A stretch of 64,000 nucleotides of DNA from Thalassomonas sp. RHCl1 (GTDB taxonomy: Bacteria; Pseudomonadota; Gammaproteobacteria; Enterobacterales; Alteromonadaceae), in assembly GCF_947387555.1 (NCBI RefSeq), contig NZ_CANDNZ010000012.1, positions 62,001 through 126,000 on the forward strand, read 5' to 3'. How positions within the stretch are numbered: position 1 is the first letter of the stretch; every line of letters starts with the position of its first letter. The notes beneath the pieces are model-generated. The model did not search any database, was not told the DNA's origin, and was given only the letters and a program-made list of their open reading frames with translations. Of this stretch, positions 1 to 9,503 are shown piece by piece. The position numbers and the translations under genes are program-made.

Positions 1-2996
1 TGCAAGTAAGAACCTTGCTTCAGCACACCCCAGTCATCATTGAGTAAGTTACCGACATTTTCAATCACGAAGAAAGCACTGCCTTTATGACCTTCCATAA
101 AGCCGGCAAATTCCTGCTCGACGCGAACATCGAACTTCACCCACCAGTCGCTGCTTAATTCGTTACGGTCCATGATTTCACCACGGGTCAGGCCTTCAGA
201 CTCGATGAAGTCATTAAAGGCAGCCACATCGAAGTTTTCACCGTAATTTACCAGAGGATCATTTTCCAGCGGTACATACAATAACTGGCGGTCAACGTCA
301 TTGTAGTCAAAGTCAAAACCACCGCTACTCAATTCCGTCCGGTTATTAGAGCCGCCGAACGCCCAGGTATATGGACGACCTTCGTTTGCCTGACCAAACA
401 GGCTGAAAGTGGTTTCATAACCGGCAAAGAATTCATGAACATAGCTGATGTTCAACGTGAATCTGTGCGGGATCTCATAGTTGGACGTTGCTTCTTCCAA
501 GCTATTAGGACTGGCGGTAGCAACATCGTGATAGTTGGTAAAGGCAACGGCGCTGGTCATAGGATGCACGTCGTTTGACTCGGTATAGGCATAAGAAGCG
601 GTAAAGCTAAAGCCGCTATCATAATTCTTGCTAACAGAAAGTGATAATACGGTAGTATCGCCACCGTCACTGACGTTGGTTAACAGGTAATCGTCACCGC
701 CGGTCGTGATCGGACGACCATCAGGGGCCAACTCATCTTTGTAAGTTTTGCCTATATTTTTAATGATAGCCGAGTCTTGCTTATCGGTATAAAGCAAGTC
801 TGCCATGATCACATATTCGTCTTCCGTGGTATAAGTGGCGCCTAAGGCATATTTCCACTCAGAAGGAATTTCAAAGTCAGGATCTGTGACATTAACATCA
901 TTATCCTGAGAGCCATTGGTAACATCATTAATCAAATCAACCGGAATATCATAACCCGGACGACCGCTGCCATCATATTCGATACCGTCAGGGCCGATGA
1001 TCAGGAACGGAGATCTGTCGCTGTTACGCATTCTGTACTGAAGGTTACGGACACCGTCGTTAGAATAACTGTTTGAAATCCATACGTTCGGGTTACCGCC
1101 GGAATAAAGGCCAAAGCCACCGCGTACTTCCAGCTGGTCGCTTGCTGCCCAGTTAAACCCGAATCTTGGCTGGATTAAATCCGCACCATCAAGGTTTTGC
1201 GCATTGGAGTAGCCATAACGATCAAAAAAGTTAGGGTTTTCGGTAGGTTTGTCACTGCTGGTATACCAGTCGTAACGTACGCCGACCATAAGGGTCAAGT
1301 CATATTCGTACAGTTCAAACTTGTCCTGGAAATACATGGTATTTAACGCGTATTTAAATTCGCCGGCGGCATCATCCGGGTTATGGCTGCTGGCATTACC
1401 ATACTCGATTTGCGCGGCTAAACCGTTCTCAAAATCATCAATAGAGTTAAAACGGGTTTCTGTCTGGCTGTGCTGCACGAACAAGTTGAAAACATCCAAC
1501 TCTTCACGCTCAATACCAAAATACAACTCATGATCATCCAGGTAATAGGTACCGGCAAGCTTGAAGGTCGTGGTATCGTATTTCAACTTATTCGACTGGC
1601 GGGAATCATCAGGGCCGATATAAACCCGGATATCATCTGCCTGAACACGGAATTCACCAAAACCGCTGTCAGCATCCCTTGAAATCTGACGGTTATCCAT
1701 CTCTAGGTAACCAACACGGAACTCAGTAGAAAAGTTATCTGTCCAGTCAGAATAAATAGAAGTCACATATGAAGTTAACTCGGCGCCACGCTCATAAACA
1801 TGGTTAGATAAGGAAATTTCCACCGGGTCAGCGTCGGACTGGCCCCATTCAAAACCATCATTATAGTTGTAAACAAAAGCGGCCCTGTGCTGGTCATTAA
1901 TGTTCCAGTCAAGTTTGACCAGGATCTTTTCATCGTCAACCGGTAAGCTCGGCTCCATGGTGCCGGGATCGTACTCATAAACATCTTTGGAAATTTGCGT
2001 GATGCGATCGATTTCTTCCTGGGTGATCCGGTTAGAACCATCGGTAAACGGCGTATAATCAAGGATTTGAGAGCCGTCTAATTTCTCATAAGCAGCAAAT
2101 AGGAATAGCTTATCTTCAAGTAGCGGCAAACCGACATTAAAGCCATAACGCTTTTCGGTATAATCACCGACGTCTTGCTTATCACCTTCCAGGCTATCGC
2201 CTTTTAACGAATCACTGGTGTAATCATAAAAGAAACCGCCATGCACTTCATTGGTACCGGACTTGGTCACGGCATTGATATTACAGGAAGTAAAACCACC
2301 GTACTGGACATCGAACGGCGCCAGCTCAACCGTTACCTGGTCAATGGCATCATAGGAAAAAGGAATACGAACCGTCGGATAACCATTGCTGTTTAAACCG
2401 AAGTTATCGTTCATCCGGGTACCGTCAACAGTCAAGCTGTTGAATTTCGGGTTACCACCGGCACAATTGATAGCGTCACTGTTGGTTTGGTCAATATAAA
2501 TACGCGGGTCGACACGAACCACATCTTTAATATCACGGTTAACCGTAGGTGCATTTACCAGATCATCCAGGTTAAAGTTACTGGCCGGGCTGGTGCTGCC
2601 GGCATTTTTATCCAGGATACGGCCGGTGACCGCAATCACTTCCATGTTTTGCTCAGCTTCCAGGCTGCGCTCTAATTCATAGGTTTTACCCAGTTGCAGG
2701 AAAACATCCTTAACTTCTTGATCTTCATAGGCATCAGAATCAATAACGATTTTGTAAGGACCACCGACACGTAAACCTTTGGCAGAGAAAATACCTGCTT
2801 CATTGACGGTTACTTGTTTAGTGGTACCCGACGGCACGTGGGTGATTGAAACGACAGTACCGGCGGCGGCATTGCCGCTAGGGCCGGTAATATGACCTTT
2901 GATCGCTGAAGAAGTGGTATTTGCCTGGGCAGTGGCGGTTAAGCCCAGTCCCAGTACCATAGCAGCGGCAACACGAGAGAGACGATGTGTTTTCAT
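1..2996 (-). CDS. Oar-like TonB-dependent receptor, C-terminus cut by window edge
   Basis: Outer-membrane active transporter. The reading frame is open from the ATG at 2996 to the left edge, about 998 codons, and lacks only the last strands of the barrel. Residues 1-25 are a signal peptide (MKTHRLSRVAAAMVLGLGL...). A carboxypeptidase-regulatory-like beta-sandwich follows (about 28-110, with VPSGTTKQVTV and GLRVGGPYKIVIDSD), then a TonB plug (about 115-240, with AVTGR and a TVDG motif) and a 22-strand-type barrel. The near-terminal NLLNDDWG matches the same motif in the next gene, so the two are tandem paralogues of Oar type. Substrate cannot be read from sequence; Oar-type receptors often take up peptides or glycans. 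ATG 2996 is chosen because the signal peptide starts there. Confidence 0.9.
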   Translation of the reverse strand, partial: MKTHRLSRVAAAMVLGLGLTATAQANTTSSAIKGHITGPSGNAAAGTVVSITHVPSGTTKQVTVNEAGIFSAKGLRVGGPYKIVIDSDAYEDQEVKDVFLQLGKTYELERSLEAEQNMEVIAVTGRILDKNAGSTSPASNFNLDDLVNAPTVNRDIKDVVRVDPRIYIDQTNSDAINCAGGNPKFNSLTVDGTRMNDNFGLNSNGYPTVRIPFSYDAIDQVTVELAPFDVQYGGFTSCNINAVTKSGTNEVHGGFFYDYTSDSLKGDSLEGDKQDVGDYTEKRYGFNVGLPLLEDKLFLFAAYEKLDGSQILDYTPFTDGSNRITQEEIDRITQISKDVYEYDPGTMEPSLPVDDEKILVKLDWNINDQHRAAFVYNYNDGFEWGQSDADPVEISLSNHVYERGAELTSYVTSIYSDWTDNFSTEFRVGYLEMDNRQISRDADSGFGEFRVQADDIRVYIGPDDSRQSNKLKYDTTTFKLAGTYYLDDHELYFGIEREELDVFNLFVQHSQTETRFNSIDDFENGLAAQIEYGNASSHNPDDAAGEFKYALNTMYFQDKFELYEYDLTLMVGVRYDWYTSSDKPTENPNFFDRYGYSNAQNLDGADLIQPRFGFNWAASDQLEVRGGFGLYSGGNPNVWISNSYSNDGVRNLQYRMRNSDRSPFLIIGPDGIEYDGSGRPGYDIPVDLINDVTNGSQDNDVNVTDPDFEIPSEWKYALGATYTTEDEYVIMADLLYTDKQDSAIIKNIGKTYKDELAPDGRPITTGGDDYLLTNVSDGGDTTVLSLSVSKNYDSGFSFTASYAYTESNDVHPMTSAVAFTNYHDVATASPNSLEEATSNYEIPHRFTLNISYVHEFFAGYETTFSLFGQANEGRPYTWAFGGSNNRTELSSGGFDFDYNDVDRQLLYVPLENDPLVNYGENFDVAAFNDFIESEGLTRGEIMDRNELSSDWWVKFDVRVEQEFAGFMEGHKGSAFFVIENVGNLLNDDWGVLKQGSYL

Positions 2997-2999
2997 CTG

Positions 3000-3430
3000 G
3001 TTTTCCTTAGTGTTATTTTGTTATATTGAGCAATTTTATTCTATTATGTTTTGTTTTCTTGATAGCTGCTTTCCCTGACAGCCATCATTTTCTGCTTTTC
3101 CAGCGTATTATTAATTTCTTTGTATTCGTACCCGGCAGTGATACTTACCCGGTATATAATCCTATCAGCCTGATAAGGGTCTAATCCTCAAATAATAGAC
3201 CATAGATAGTTTACTGTTTAATGACACACCTTAATAACAACGGCCTGTCCTTTTATTCAATAAAGGATAAAAGTATAGGCGTCATGATCAGTTATCACAT
3301 TTGTTGACACAAGTGTCAAGAATCGTCTAAAAACTGACCACGTGTTCAACTTATTTTATCGCAATCAAATAATCGCAAACAAGTGATATTGCAGTTAATT
3401 TATTGTTCTAGGGGCAAATAATGTAAACAA
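3000..3430. other. Intergenic region upstream of the first TonB receptor
   Basis: AT-rich non-coding stretch between two tandem receptor genes. It should hold the promoter of the receptor starting at 2996. The only ordered element I see is the palindrome at 3304-3319. No reading frame with coding character is present. Confidence 0.6.
3304..3319. promoter_or_regulatory. 16-bp palindrome, candidate operator
   Basis: TTGACACAAGTGTCAA has two perfect 7-bp arms around a 2-bp centre. It sits about 310 bp upstream of the receptor start at 2996. The shape fits a dimeric repressor or activator site. It resembles, but is not the same as, the TTGACC/GGTCAA sites at 7096-7385. The cognate regulator is unknown. 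Confidence 0.4.
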
Positions 3431-3435
3431 CAGGC

Positions 3436-3474
3436 AAAAAAAAACCTGTCGGTACATTACCGACAGGTTTTTTT
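3436..3474 (-). terminator. Rho-independent terminator after the second TonB receptor
   Basis: A perfect 10-bp stem (CCTGTCGGTA at 3445-3454, TACCGACAGG at 3458-3467) has a 3-nt loop and is flanked by an A-tract on one side and a T-tract on the other. On the minus strand the stem is followed by nine U residues, 40-80 nt past the stop of the 3516-6734 gene. The symmetry would let it work in both directions. Confidence 0.9.
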
Positions 3475-3515
3475 AACTTAATGATTACATTCTTTAAAAA
3501 TAAAGAAATTTATCA

Positions 3516-6500
3516 TTAGAATTTGTAAGTGATACCAACCTTAGCTTGCCAGATAGAAGTTTCTTCATCAACTTCACTGTAGTTACGGGTATCGGCGCCA
3601 TTATAACGCGCATCAATCACATACTTACCGTCTTCTAAACCACCAAAGTCATAAATGGCCTGGTTAGGGTAACGCATGTTTTTATCAATACCCCAGTCAT
3701 CGTTAAGCAGGTTAGCAAAGTTATCGATCATGAAGTAAATTTGTCCTTTATGACCTTCAGCAAATCCTGGAATTTCCTGCTTGATGCTGATATCTAAAGT
3801 GGTAACCCAAGGCTGAGTACCGGTATTACGATCTAAGATTTCACCACGTGCAGAGATGCCCGCTTGATCAAGTAGTACTTCCAGCTCATCCCAGCTTAAA
3901 CCAGACTCATCCCAATCTACATTTGGATCATCGGCACCAGTTGGGATATATGGTAAGTAAGCTGATTGCGTATAGAAATCAGAGCCATCACCTAGATCAC
4001 CGTCCCTGAACATACCCATTACCCAGCTAAACGGACGACCTGAGCGACGTTCGAAGAACATGTCAAAGCGTGTAGCATAACCTTCGAAGAACTCAGTGGT
4101 GTAGCCTAGGTTAATTTTGAAGCTGTGCTCAATTTCATAACTACCGCGAGCAGCCATATCCTGGTTACGGTTTTTAATGATGTTGTGTTTGTAGTTACTT
4201 CTTGCAACCGACGCAGAACCAACATGATTCTCTTCAATATCCTGATGAGCATAACTCATGGTCAGGTTAACACCATTATCCCAGGCTTTTGCAAGCGAGG
4301 TACTGAAGATAACTGAGCGGCCATCTTCTTTGGCATTGGTCATCATGATATCGTAGTTATCGTTATCATATCTGCTTTCGTAGATGATACGCTCGCCATC
4401 AGCAGCCACGTCGGACTGTACCAACGAAGTGTTCAACCAGGTAGCTTCATCTACTTTCTTGTGGTACATCAACTCGTTGGTCCACTTGAAGCCTTCGCCT
4501 AAGTAAGGCATATCGAAGGTGTAGTCAAAACCAATAGATGCACGCCAGCTAGATGGCAACTTAAACTTAGGATCGGTATAAGTTACGCTACCTTCACCAG
4601 CAACTAACGAATCTTTGATCTCGTCAGGTATTTGAGTGAAATCAACCGTATTGTTAGCATAATAAGTGTTAATATCGTCATTTTGCGCGGCAACTAAAGT
4701 AATACCGTCATTCTGGAACGGGTTGTTATACCAAACATTTGGTACTCCACCCTGGAAACGACCAACACCGGCACGTACCGTTAAGTCATCGGTTGCATAC
4801 CAGGTCAGGTTTAAACGAGGTAAGATAATATCTAAACCATCAAGGTTTTCAGTGTTATCGTAACCGTATGTTTCCAGGAAGTTTTCATTCAGGGTAGGCT
4901 TATCTGAAGACGCTAAACGCTCATAACGTACACCGGCACTCACTTCGATATCATCAGTTAAATAAAAAGTATCTTCTACATAAAGTGAAAATTGCTTTCT
5001 TGACGCATCATAAGCGGTATCAGCTGAATTATTGGTATAGGCATTGGCGTAAGAGAAATCATAACTGCCGATTCTACGCTCTTCGAACATTTCGATAGTA
5101 TCAAAATTCCAGCTACCTAAAGAGTTTTCTGCAAACAAGTTATATAAACGTAAACGTTCATATTGAGCACCAAAATCAATTTCATGCTCGCCCAGCAAGT
5201 AAGTAGCATCTACAGATAAGACAAAAGTTTGTGTCTCTGAAGCATTGGCATGTCTTTTTACGTCTGTACCAAAAACAAACCCTGGGCCACGTGATTCACT
5301 GTCTGCATCTACAGAAATCTCACCGAAATCAGAACGAGTGTTACTGTTTGAAGTTACGTCTTTATAGCTGATACCAACTTCAGTAGTAAAGTTGTCGGTC
5401 CAGTCGGAATAAAACTTAGCGGCGAAGTTATTGAGCTTAGTAATATAGTCATAACGGTTGGAGTTTAAAGAAACTGTGCTACCGCCTGTGCCCGCACCGC
5501 GCTCAGACTCATCATTTTGCCATTGGTGAGTAAAGTCTACACGGTGAGAATCATTGATATTCCAGCTCAGTTTGGTCAATAAACTTTCACTGGTATTTTC
5601 CGGATCACCGCCTAATGAGTCTTGAAGACCATAGGTATCGTTTAGAATGCGGGTGAAGTTATCATATTGAGCTTGGGTGACTTCATATTCGTGGGTAGCG
5701 CCACTGTCCTTAAAGCCATAGTCCATATCTGTGGTTTTGGACCACTTGTTGTAGTTCACAAAGAAGAATAACTTATCTTCTAGCACCGGACCACCGACGT
5801 TAAAACCGAACCTTTTTTCAGTTTCAGTAGGCTCAATTTTTCTTTTTTCAAAGGTTCTGTGACCGTTTTCGTCAAGCACAGGGAAGGTTCTTGTGGAACC
5901 GTCATCATACTCTACAACTTCGAAAACCTGGTCGATTTGCTCGGCGTCACCTGCCATGCTCGGAGTCGAAGTTTCATAAAAACCAGAGAATTTAAATTCA
6001 TTAGTACCAGACTTGGTTACTGCATTGATGGTACCACCACCAAAGTTGCCTTTTTTCGCAGTAAACGGAGAAGAGTCAACAGAGATTTGCTCAATGGCAT
6101 CTAATGAAACCGGCGGTTGCTCGGTTGGATAACCGCTAAATTCAACACCAAAGTCATCGCTTTGGCCGATACCGTCTACGGTAAAGCTGTTGGTACGCGG
6201 GTTACCACCGGCAATGCTCATTTCGCCGTCACCTTTAATGGTAACTAACGGGTTCATGCGGGCAATATCTTTAACGTCACGGTTAAAGCTTGGCGTATTC
6301 GAAATAGCGTCAGCGCCAAAAACACTGTTAGAACCACCTACGTCTTGCGTAAAACGATGACCGGTTACAGCAATACGCTCAACTTCCACTTCTGGCTCAA
6401 GTTGAGTGTTTAAACGGTAGGTATCACCCAAGGTTAAGAAAATCTGTTCTAATGCAGTATCCTGGTGTTCGTCAGAATCAATATATACCGTGTACGGACC

Positions 6501-6734
6501 ACCAACCTTTAGACCTTTGGCAATGAATACACCACTGTCATTGGTCATGAATTCTTTTACAGTGCCTGATGGTTGGTGTAATACAGTGATTTTAACATTT
6601 GCTGCATCATTACCTTGTGGACCAACAATTTTACCACGCATCGACGACGAGGTCTCTGCTGCCATAGCAGATGTTGAAAGCCCTAGGGCGATAACTAACG
6701 CGCCTGTAATACGCGAAAGACGATATGGTTTCAT
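3516..6734 (-). CDS. Oar-like TonB-dependent receptor
   Basis: A 1072-residue outer-membrane transporter. It has a signal peptide (residues 1-25, ending AMA-AE), a carboxypeptidase-regulatory-like domain (about 28-112, HQPSGTVKEF, GLKVGGPYTVYIDSD), and a plug domain beginning near IAVTGHRF with the motif FTVDGIGQ. A long beta-barrel ends in the aromatic residue typical of BAM substrates (KVGITYKF). It is a tandem paralogue of the partial receptor at 1-2996, with matching order and motifs. It lies opposite a TetR regulator across a 750-bp AT-rich gap with RutR-like operators, which raises the possibility of co-control with the phosphatase genes. A strong terminator follows. Substrate is unknown. 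Confidence 0.93.
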   Translation of the reverse strand: MKPYRLSRITGALVIALGLSTSAMAAETSSSMRGKIVGPQGNDAANVKITVLHQPSGTVKEFMTNDSGVFIAKGLKVGGPYTVYIDSDEHQDTALEQIFLTLGDTYRLNTQLEPEVEVERIAVTGHRFTQDVGGSNSVFGADAISNTPSFNRDVKDIARMNPLVTIKGDGEMSIAGGNPRTNSFTVDGIGQSDDFGVEFSGYPTEQPPVSLDAIEQISVDSSPFTAKKGNFGGGTINAVTKSGTNEFKFSGFYETSTPSMAGDAEQIDQVFEVVEYDDGSTRTFPVLDENGHRTFEKRKIEPTETEKRFGFNVGGPVLEDKLFFFVNYNKWSKTTDMDYGFKDSGATHEYEVTQAQYDNFTRILNDTYGLQDSLGGDPENTSESLLTKLSWNINDSHRVDFTHQWQNDESERGAGTGGSTVSLNSNRYDYITKLNNFAAKFYSDWTDNFTTEVGISYKDVTSNSNTRSDFGEISVDADSESRGPGFVFGTDVKRHANASETQTFVLSVDATYLLGEHEIDFGAQYERLRLYNLFAENSLGSWNFDTIEMFEERRIGSYDFSYANAYTNNSADTAYDASRKQFSLYVEDTFYLTDDIEVSAGVRYERLASSDKPTLNENFLETYGYDNTENLDGLDIILPRLNLTWYATDDLTVRAGVGRFQGGVPNVWYNNPFQNDGITLVAAQNDDINTYYANNTVDFTQIPDEIKDSLVAGEGSVTYTDPKFKLPSSWRASIGFDYTFDMPYLGEGFKWTNELMYHKKVDEATWLNTSLVQSDVAADGERIIYESRYDNDNYDIMMTNAKEDGRSVIFSTSLAKAWDNGVNLTMSYAHQDIEENHVGSASVARSNYKHNIIKNRNQDMAARGSYEIEHSFKINLGYTTEFFEGYATRFDMFFERRSGRPFSWVMGMFRDGDLGDGSDFYTQSAYLPYIPTGADDPNVDWDESGLSWDELEVLLDQAGISARGEILDRNTGTQPWVTTLDISIKQEIPGFAEGHKGQIYFMIDNFANLLNDDWGIDKNMRYPNQAIYDFGGLEDGKYVIDARYNGADTRNYSEVDEETSIWQAKVGITYKF

Positions 6735-7095
6735 CTAGTTTTCCTTAGTGTGTAGTTATATATTTTTTGTCTGGTACGTTCTATAAAAGCTCTATTTTTA
6801 TATGAATCGTCCCTCATCAACAAAAATATTACTTCTAACTTATAATTTTTTACCGGTGAAATTAGACCAGAGTTTCTTTACGATTTCATTACATTTTTTA
6901 AGAAACATACAAAAAATTAACTTTGATTAATTCTTAAAAAACCGTTTCAAGCAAGTTAAAAACATATAAAACCCCTTGATTTCAGTTATTTAAAATCGCA
7001 TTTTACCAATAACTAAAAGTTCCCTGCTCATCTGATTTTTTTTATAATTTTCATAAGAACAAAAAACAACCACAAGCAAAAAAACCATTAATTTC

Positions 7096-7111
7096 CTGAC
7101 CGCATGGTCAG
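7096..7111. promoter_or_regulatory. RutR-like operator, distal
   Basis: CTGACC-GCAT-GGTCAG is a perfect 6-4-6 inverted repeat. It matches the layout of the E. coli RutR site (TTGACCA, 2-bp gap, TGGTCAA) except at the outer base and one inner position. A further half-site TTGACCA lies 14 bp away at 7125-7131. It is about 360 bp upstream of the receptor start and about 370 bp upstream of the regulator gene. Confidence 0.55.
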
Positions 7112-7369
7112 CTTAATTATGATTTTGACCACAAACACCCATTTTAAGCACCTGCAATCACACACTCATTTACCAACCAAGTGAATAGTCTAAATTTTAA
7201 AATCTTGATATTTTTCTCTAACACTAAACAAACTGACATTTTAGTATGCTTTAATTTTATTTCGATAAAAACTGTGGCTTTTACCCTGTTATACTTCTGC
7301 TATATCAAGTAAATTATGCAAGTTTATCGAGTATATATGCAGAATAAACAATAAAAGCAGAACGCCGCC

Positions 7370-7385
7370 TTGACCTGATGGTCAA
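7370..7385. promoter_or_regulatory. RutR-like operator, proximal to the TetR gene
   Basis: TTGACC-TGAT-GGTCAA is a perfect 6-4-6 inverted repeat. It is very close to the known E. coli RutR site and lies about 100 bp upstream of a gene for a RutR-like protein, so autoregulation is the simplest reading. Confidence 0.7.
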
Positions 7386-7483
7386 TAAAAATAGAATAAC
7401 CAATAGTGACAGTGAAACATTTCACTGGTAAAACACAGCAGCCATAATAAAAACAAAAATTTACAACATGAGTCGCCAAACAG

Positions 7484-8119
7484 ATGAATGAAACGAAAAA
7501 ACCTAATAAACAGGGAAGGATCCGGGCTGAAAGTGAGCTGAAAATCATTACCGCCGCCCAAGAAGAGTTTATCTTACAAGGCTACGGCGGCGCCACGGTG
7601 CAGTCGATTGCCGACCGCTCCGGGCTGCCCAAAGCCAATATCTTGTACTACTTTAAAAACAAAGAAAACATTTACCACGCGGTATTGGAAAGAACCCTGA
7701 ATATGTGGGATCAGGCCATTGGCGATATTGATCCCGAACATGGCCCTAAAGTCGCGATTGAAAAATTTATCGCCGCCAAGGTCAAAATCTCGTTTGAGCA
7801 TCCAGGCGCTTCCAAGATCTACGCCATGGAGATCATCCAGGGGGCACAACACTTAAAAGAGTTTACCCGCACCTACCAGCGCCAGTGGGTCAGAGAAAAA
7901 GCCAAATTGTTCCAGCAATGGATAGATAACGGTGAAATGAAAAATGTTGACCCGGTCAACCTGATTTTCCTGATCTGGTCTTCCACCCAGCATTATGCCG
8001 ACTTTGAAACCCAGATCCTGCAGATCATGAACCGCGCCGATTACGAAGAAGACGATATTAGCCATGTCACACAGTTTCTTACCGACATCATCCTGCGCGG
8101 CTGCGGATTAATCGATTAA
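7484..8119 (+). CDS. RutR-like TetR-family transcriptional regulator
   Basis: A 211-residue one-component regulator. The N-terminal TetR helix-turn-helix covers about residues 20-65 (ATVQSIADRSGLPKANILYYF, then the NKENIYHAVL helix). The C-terminal ligand domain has the RutR/YcdC signature FLIWSSTQHYADFETQ. From memory, E. coli RutR, which senses uracil and thymine and controls pyrimidine use, shares both segments closely (LLYYF.SKE and FMIWASTQHYADF). A RutR-type palindrome lies about 100 bp upstream. The next gene starts 15 bp downstream and encodes a secreted phosphodiesterase-like lipoprotein, so the two are probably co-transcribed. The ligand is inferred, not shown. Confidence 0.9.
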   Translation: MNETKKPNKQGRIRAESELKIITAAQEEFILQGYGGATVQSIADRSGLPKANILYYFKNKENIYHAVLERTLNMWDQAIGDIDPEHGPKVAIEKFIAAKVKISFEHPGASKIYAMEIIQGAQHLKEFTRTYQRQWVREKAKLFQQWIDNGEMKNVDPVNLIFLIWSSTQHYADFETQILQIMNRADYEEDDISHVTQFLTDIILRGCGLID

Positions 8120-8133
8120 TTTTAGGAAGTAAA

Positions 8134-9393
8134 ATGAAACGCTATTTAATGTTACCCTTAATGCTGTTAACCGCCTGCGAGGGAACTGGCATCCATCAGT
8201 CAACAGCCATGAGCGAGAAAACAGCCTTGAGCGGACAAAAAGCCGTGAGCCAACAAAAAACCAAGGTGCGTATCGCCACCTTTAATGTCAGCATGGAAGC
8301 ATTAAATTACCTGCCTCACGTCGAGGGACAGGCGCCACAGGTAACAGGTGATGAACTGGCACACTCCCTGGGCACGAACCACCAGCAAATCCGTAATATT
8401 GCCGAAATTATCCAGCGTATCAGTCCGGATATTATCCTGCTTAATGAATTCGACCGCCGGGATGACTCACATCAGGCGCTGAAAACCTTTTTACAAGATT
8501 ACCTGGGCAAAAGCCAGCAGGGACAAACGCCGCAGCACTTCCCTTACTTTTTCCAGGGACCGGTCAATACCGGCGTACCCGCCCCTTTTGACTTTAATAA
8601 CAACGGCGAAAGCGGCGAATCCCCTGCCGATACCTACGGCTTTGGCTTTTTCCCCGGCCATTTTGCCATGGCATTATTATCCAAACATCCGATCTCAGTC
8701 GATCAGATCAGAACCTTTCAGCACTTTAAATGGCAGGATATGCCGGGAGCACTGCAACCGGTAGACCCACAAACCAATAAGCCCTGGTACAACAGCGACG
8801 CCTGGCAGCAAATGCGCTTATCTTCCAAGTCTCACTGGGACGTACCGGTTAGCGTCAACGGCCAAACCATACATATACTGGCCAGCCACCCGACCCCGCC
8901 GGTCTTTGACGGCCCGGAAGATCGCAACGGCAAACGCAACCACGACGAAATCCGTTTCTGGCTTGACTATATCACCCCGGGCAAAGGCGGCTACATCTAT
9001 GACGACAACGCCGTCAAAGGCGGATATCGAAGCCAGGAGCCTTTTGTGATCATGGGAGATCAAAATGCCTCCAGCGTCGAAGGCGATGCCATCAACACCG
9101 GTATCCAGGCCCTGCTTAACAGCAAGCAAGTACAAGATCCCAATCCCGAAAGCGACGGCGCAGCAGAATATACCCAAGGTAACCCTCACGGCAAACACCA
9201 TACCGCTTACTGGGGTATGCGCGCCGATTATGTGCTACCTTCTTCTTTCGGCTGGACAATTAAAGACTCCGGCGTATTTTGGCCCAAAGCCGATGATGAG
9301 ACCTACCGGTTAATTAAAGACCGCCAGGCATCGTCGGATCACCGCCTGGTGTGGGTCGATCTGGAATTGCCGCCACTTAGCAGCAATAAATAA
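8134..9393 (+). CDS. Endonuclease/exonuclease/phosphatase-family lipoprotein
   Basis: A 419-residue exported phosphoesterase. The N-terminus is a lipoprotein signal with lipobox LLTAC (Cys about 15). The EEP fold motifs occur in order: TFNVSMEAL, ILLNEFDR (metal-binding Glu), LASHPTPP, IMGDQNAS (G-D-x-N), RADYVLPS, and SSDHRLVWVDL (catalytic Asp-His). The family includes nucleases, sphingomyelinases and phosphatases, so the substrate is open. It begins 15 bp after the TetR gene, and a secreted alkaline phosphatase follows. This supports a role in releasing phosphate or nucleosides from extracellular nucleic acid or phosphodiesters at the cell surface. It is anchored to a membrane rather than free. 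Confidence 0.88.
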   Translation: MKRYLMLPLMLLTACEGTGIHQSTAMSEKTALSGQKAVSQQKTKVRIATFNVSMEALNYLPHVEGQAPQVTGDELAHSLGTNHQQIRNIAEIIQRISPDIILLNEFDRRDDSHQALKTFLQDYLGKSQQGQTPQHFPYFFQGPVNTGVPAPFDFNNNGESGESPADTYGFGFFPGHFAMALLSKHPISVDQIRTFQHFKWQDMPGALQPVDPQTNKPWYNSDAWQQMRLSSKSHWDVPVSVNGQTIHILASHPTPPVFDGPEDRNGKRNHDEIRFWLDYITPGKGGYIYDDNAVKGGYRSQEPFVIMGDQNASSVEGDAINTGIQALLNSKQVQDPNPESDGAAEYTQGNPHGKHHTAYWGMRADYVLPSSFGWTIKDSGVFWPKADDETYRLIKDRQASSDHRLVWVDLELPPLSSNK

Positions 9394-9403
9394 TAGATAA
9401 CAA

Positions 9404-9422
9404 CGGGCCCGCCAAGGGCCCG
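9404..9422 (+). terminator. GC-rich hairpin between phosphoesterase and phosphatase genes
   Basis: CGGGCCC and GGGCCCG form a perfect 7-bp stem with a 5-nt loop, 10 bp after the stop codon. No T-tract follows, so it may be a partial terminator or an mRNA-stabilising hairpin that lowers read-through into the phosphatase gene. Confidence 0.45.
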
Positions 9423-9503
9423 CTAATGTAAAAGTAATAACAACACAAACACAGCACAATAACAAAGGCGGCGAATATCCGCTTAATAACCTCAGGAAAG
9501 TAT

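Larger units (their letters stand above)
6735..7483. promoter_or_regulatory. Long divergent intergenic region between receptor and TetR gene
   Basis: About 750 bp, strongly AT-rich, with no plausible gene. It should hold promoters for the receptor (minus) and the TetR gene (plus). It contains two TTGACC/GGTCAA-type inverted repeats (7096-7111 and 7370-7385) and one extra half-site TTGACCA at 7125-7131, described separately. Confidence 0.7.
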
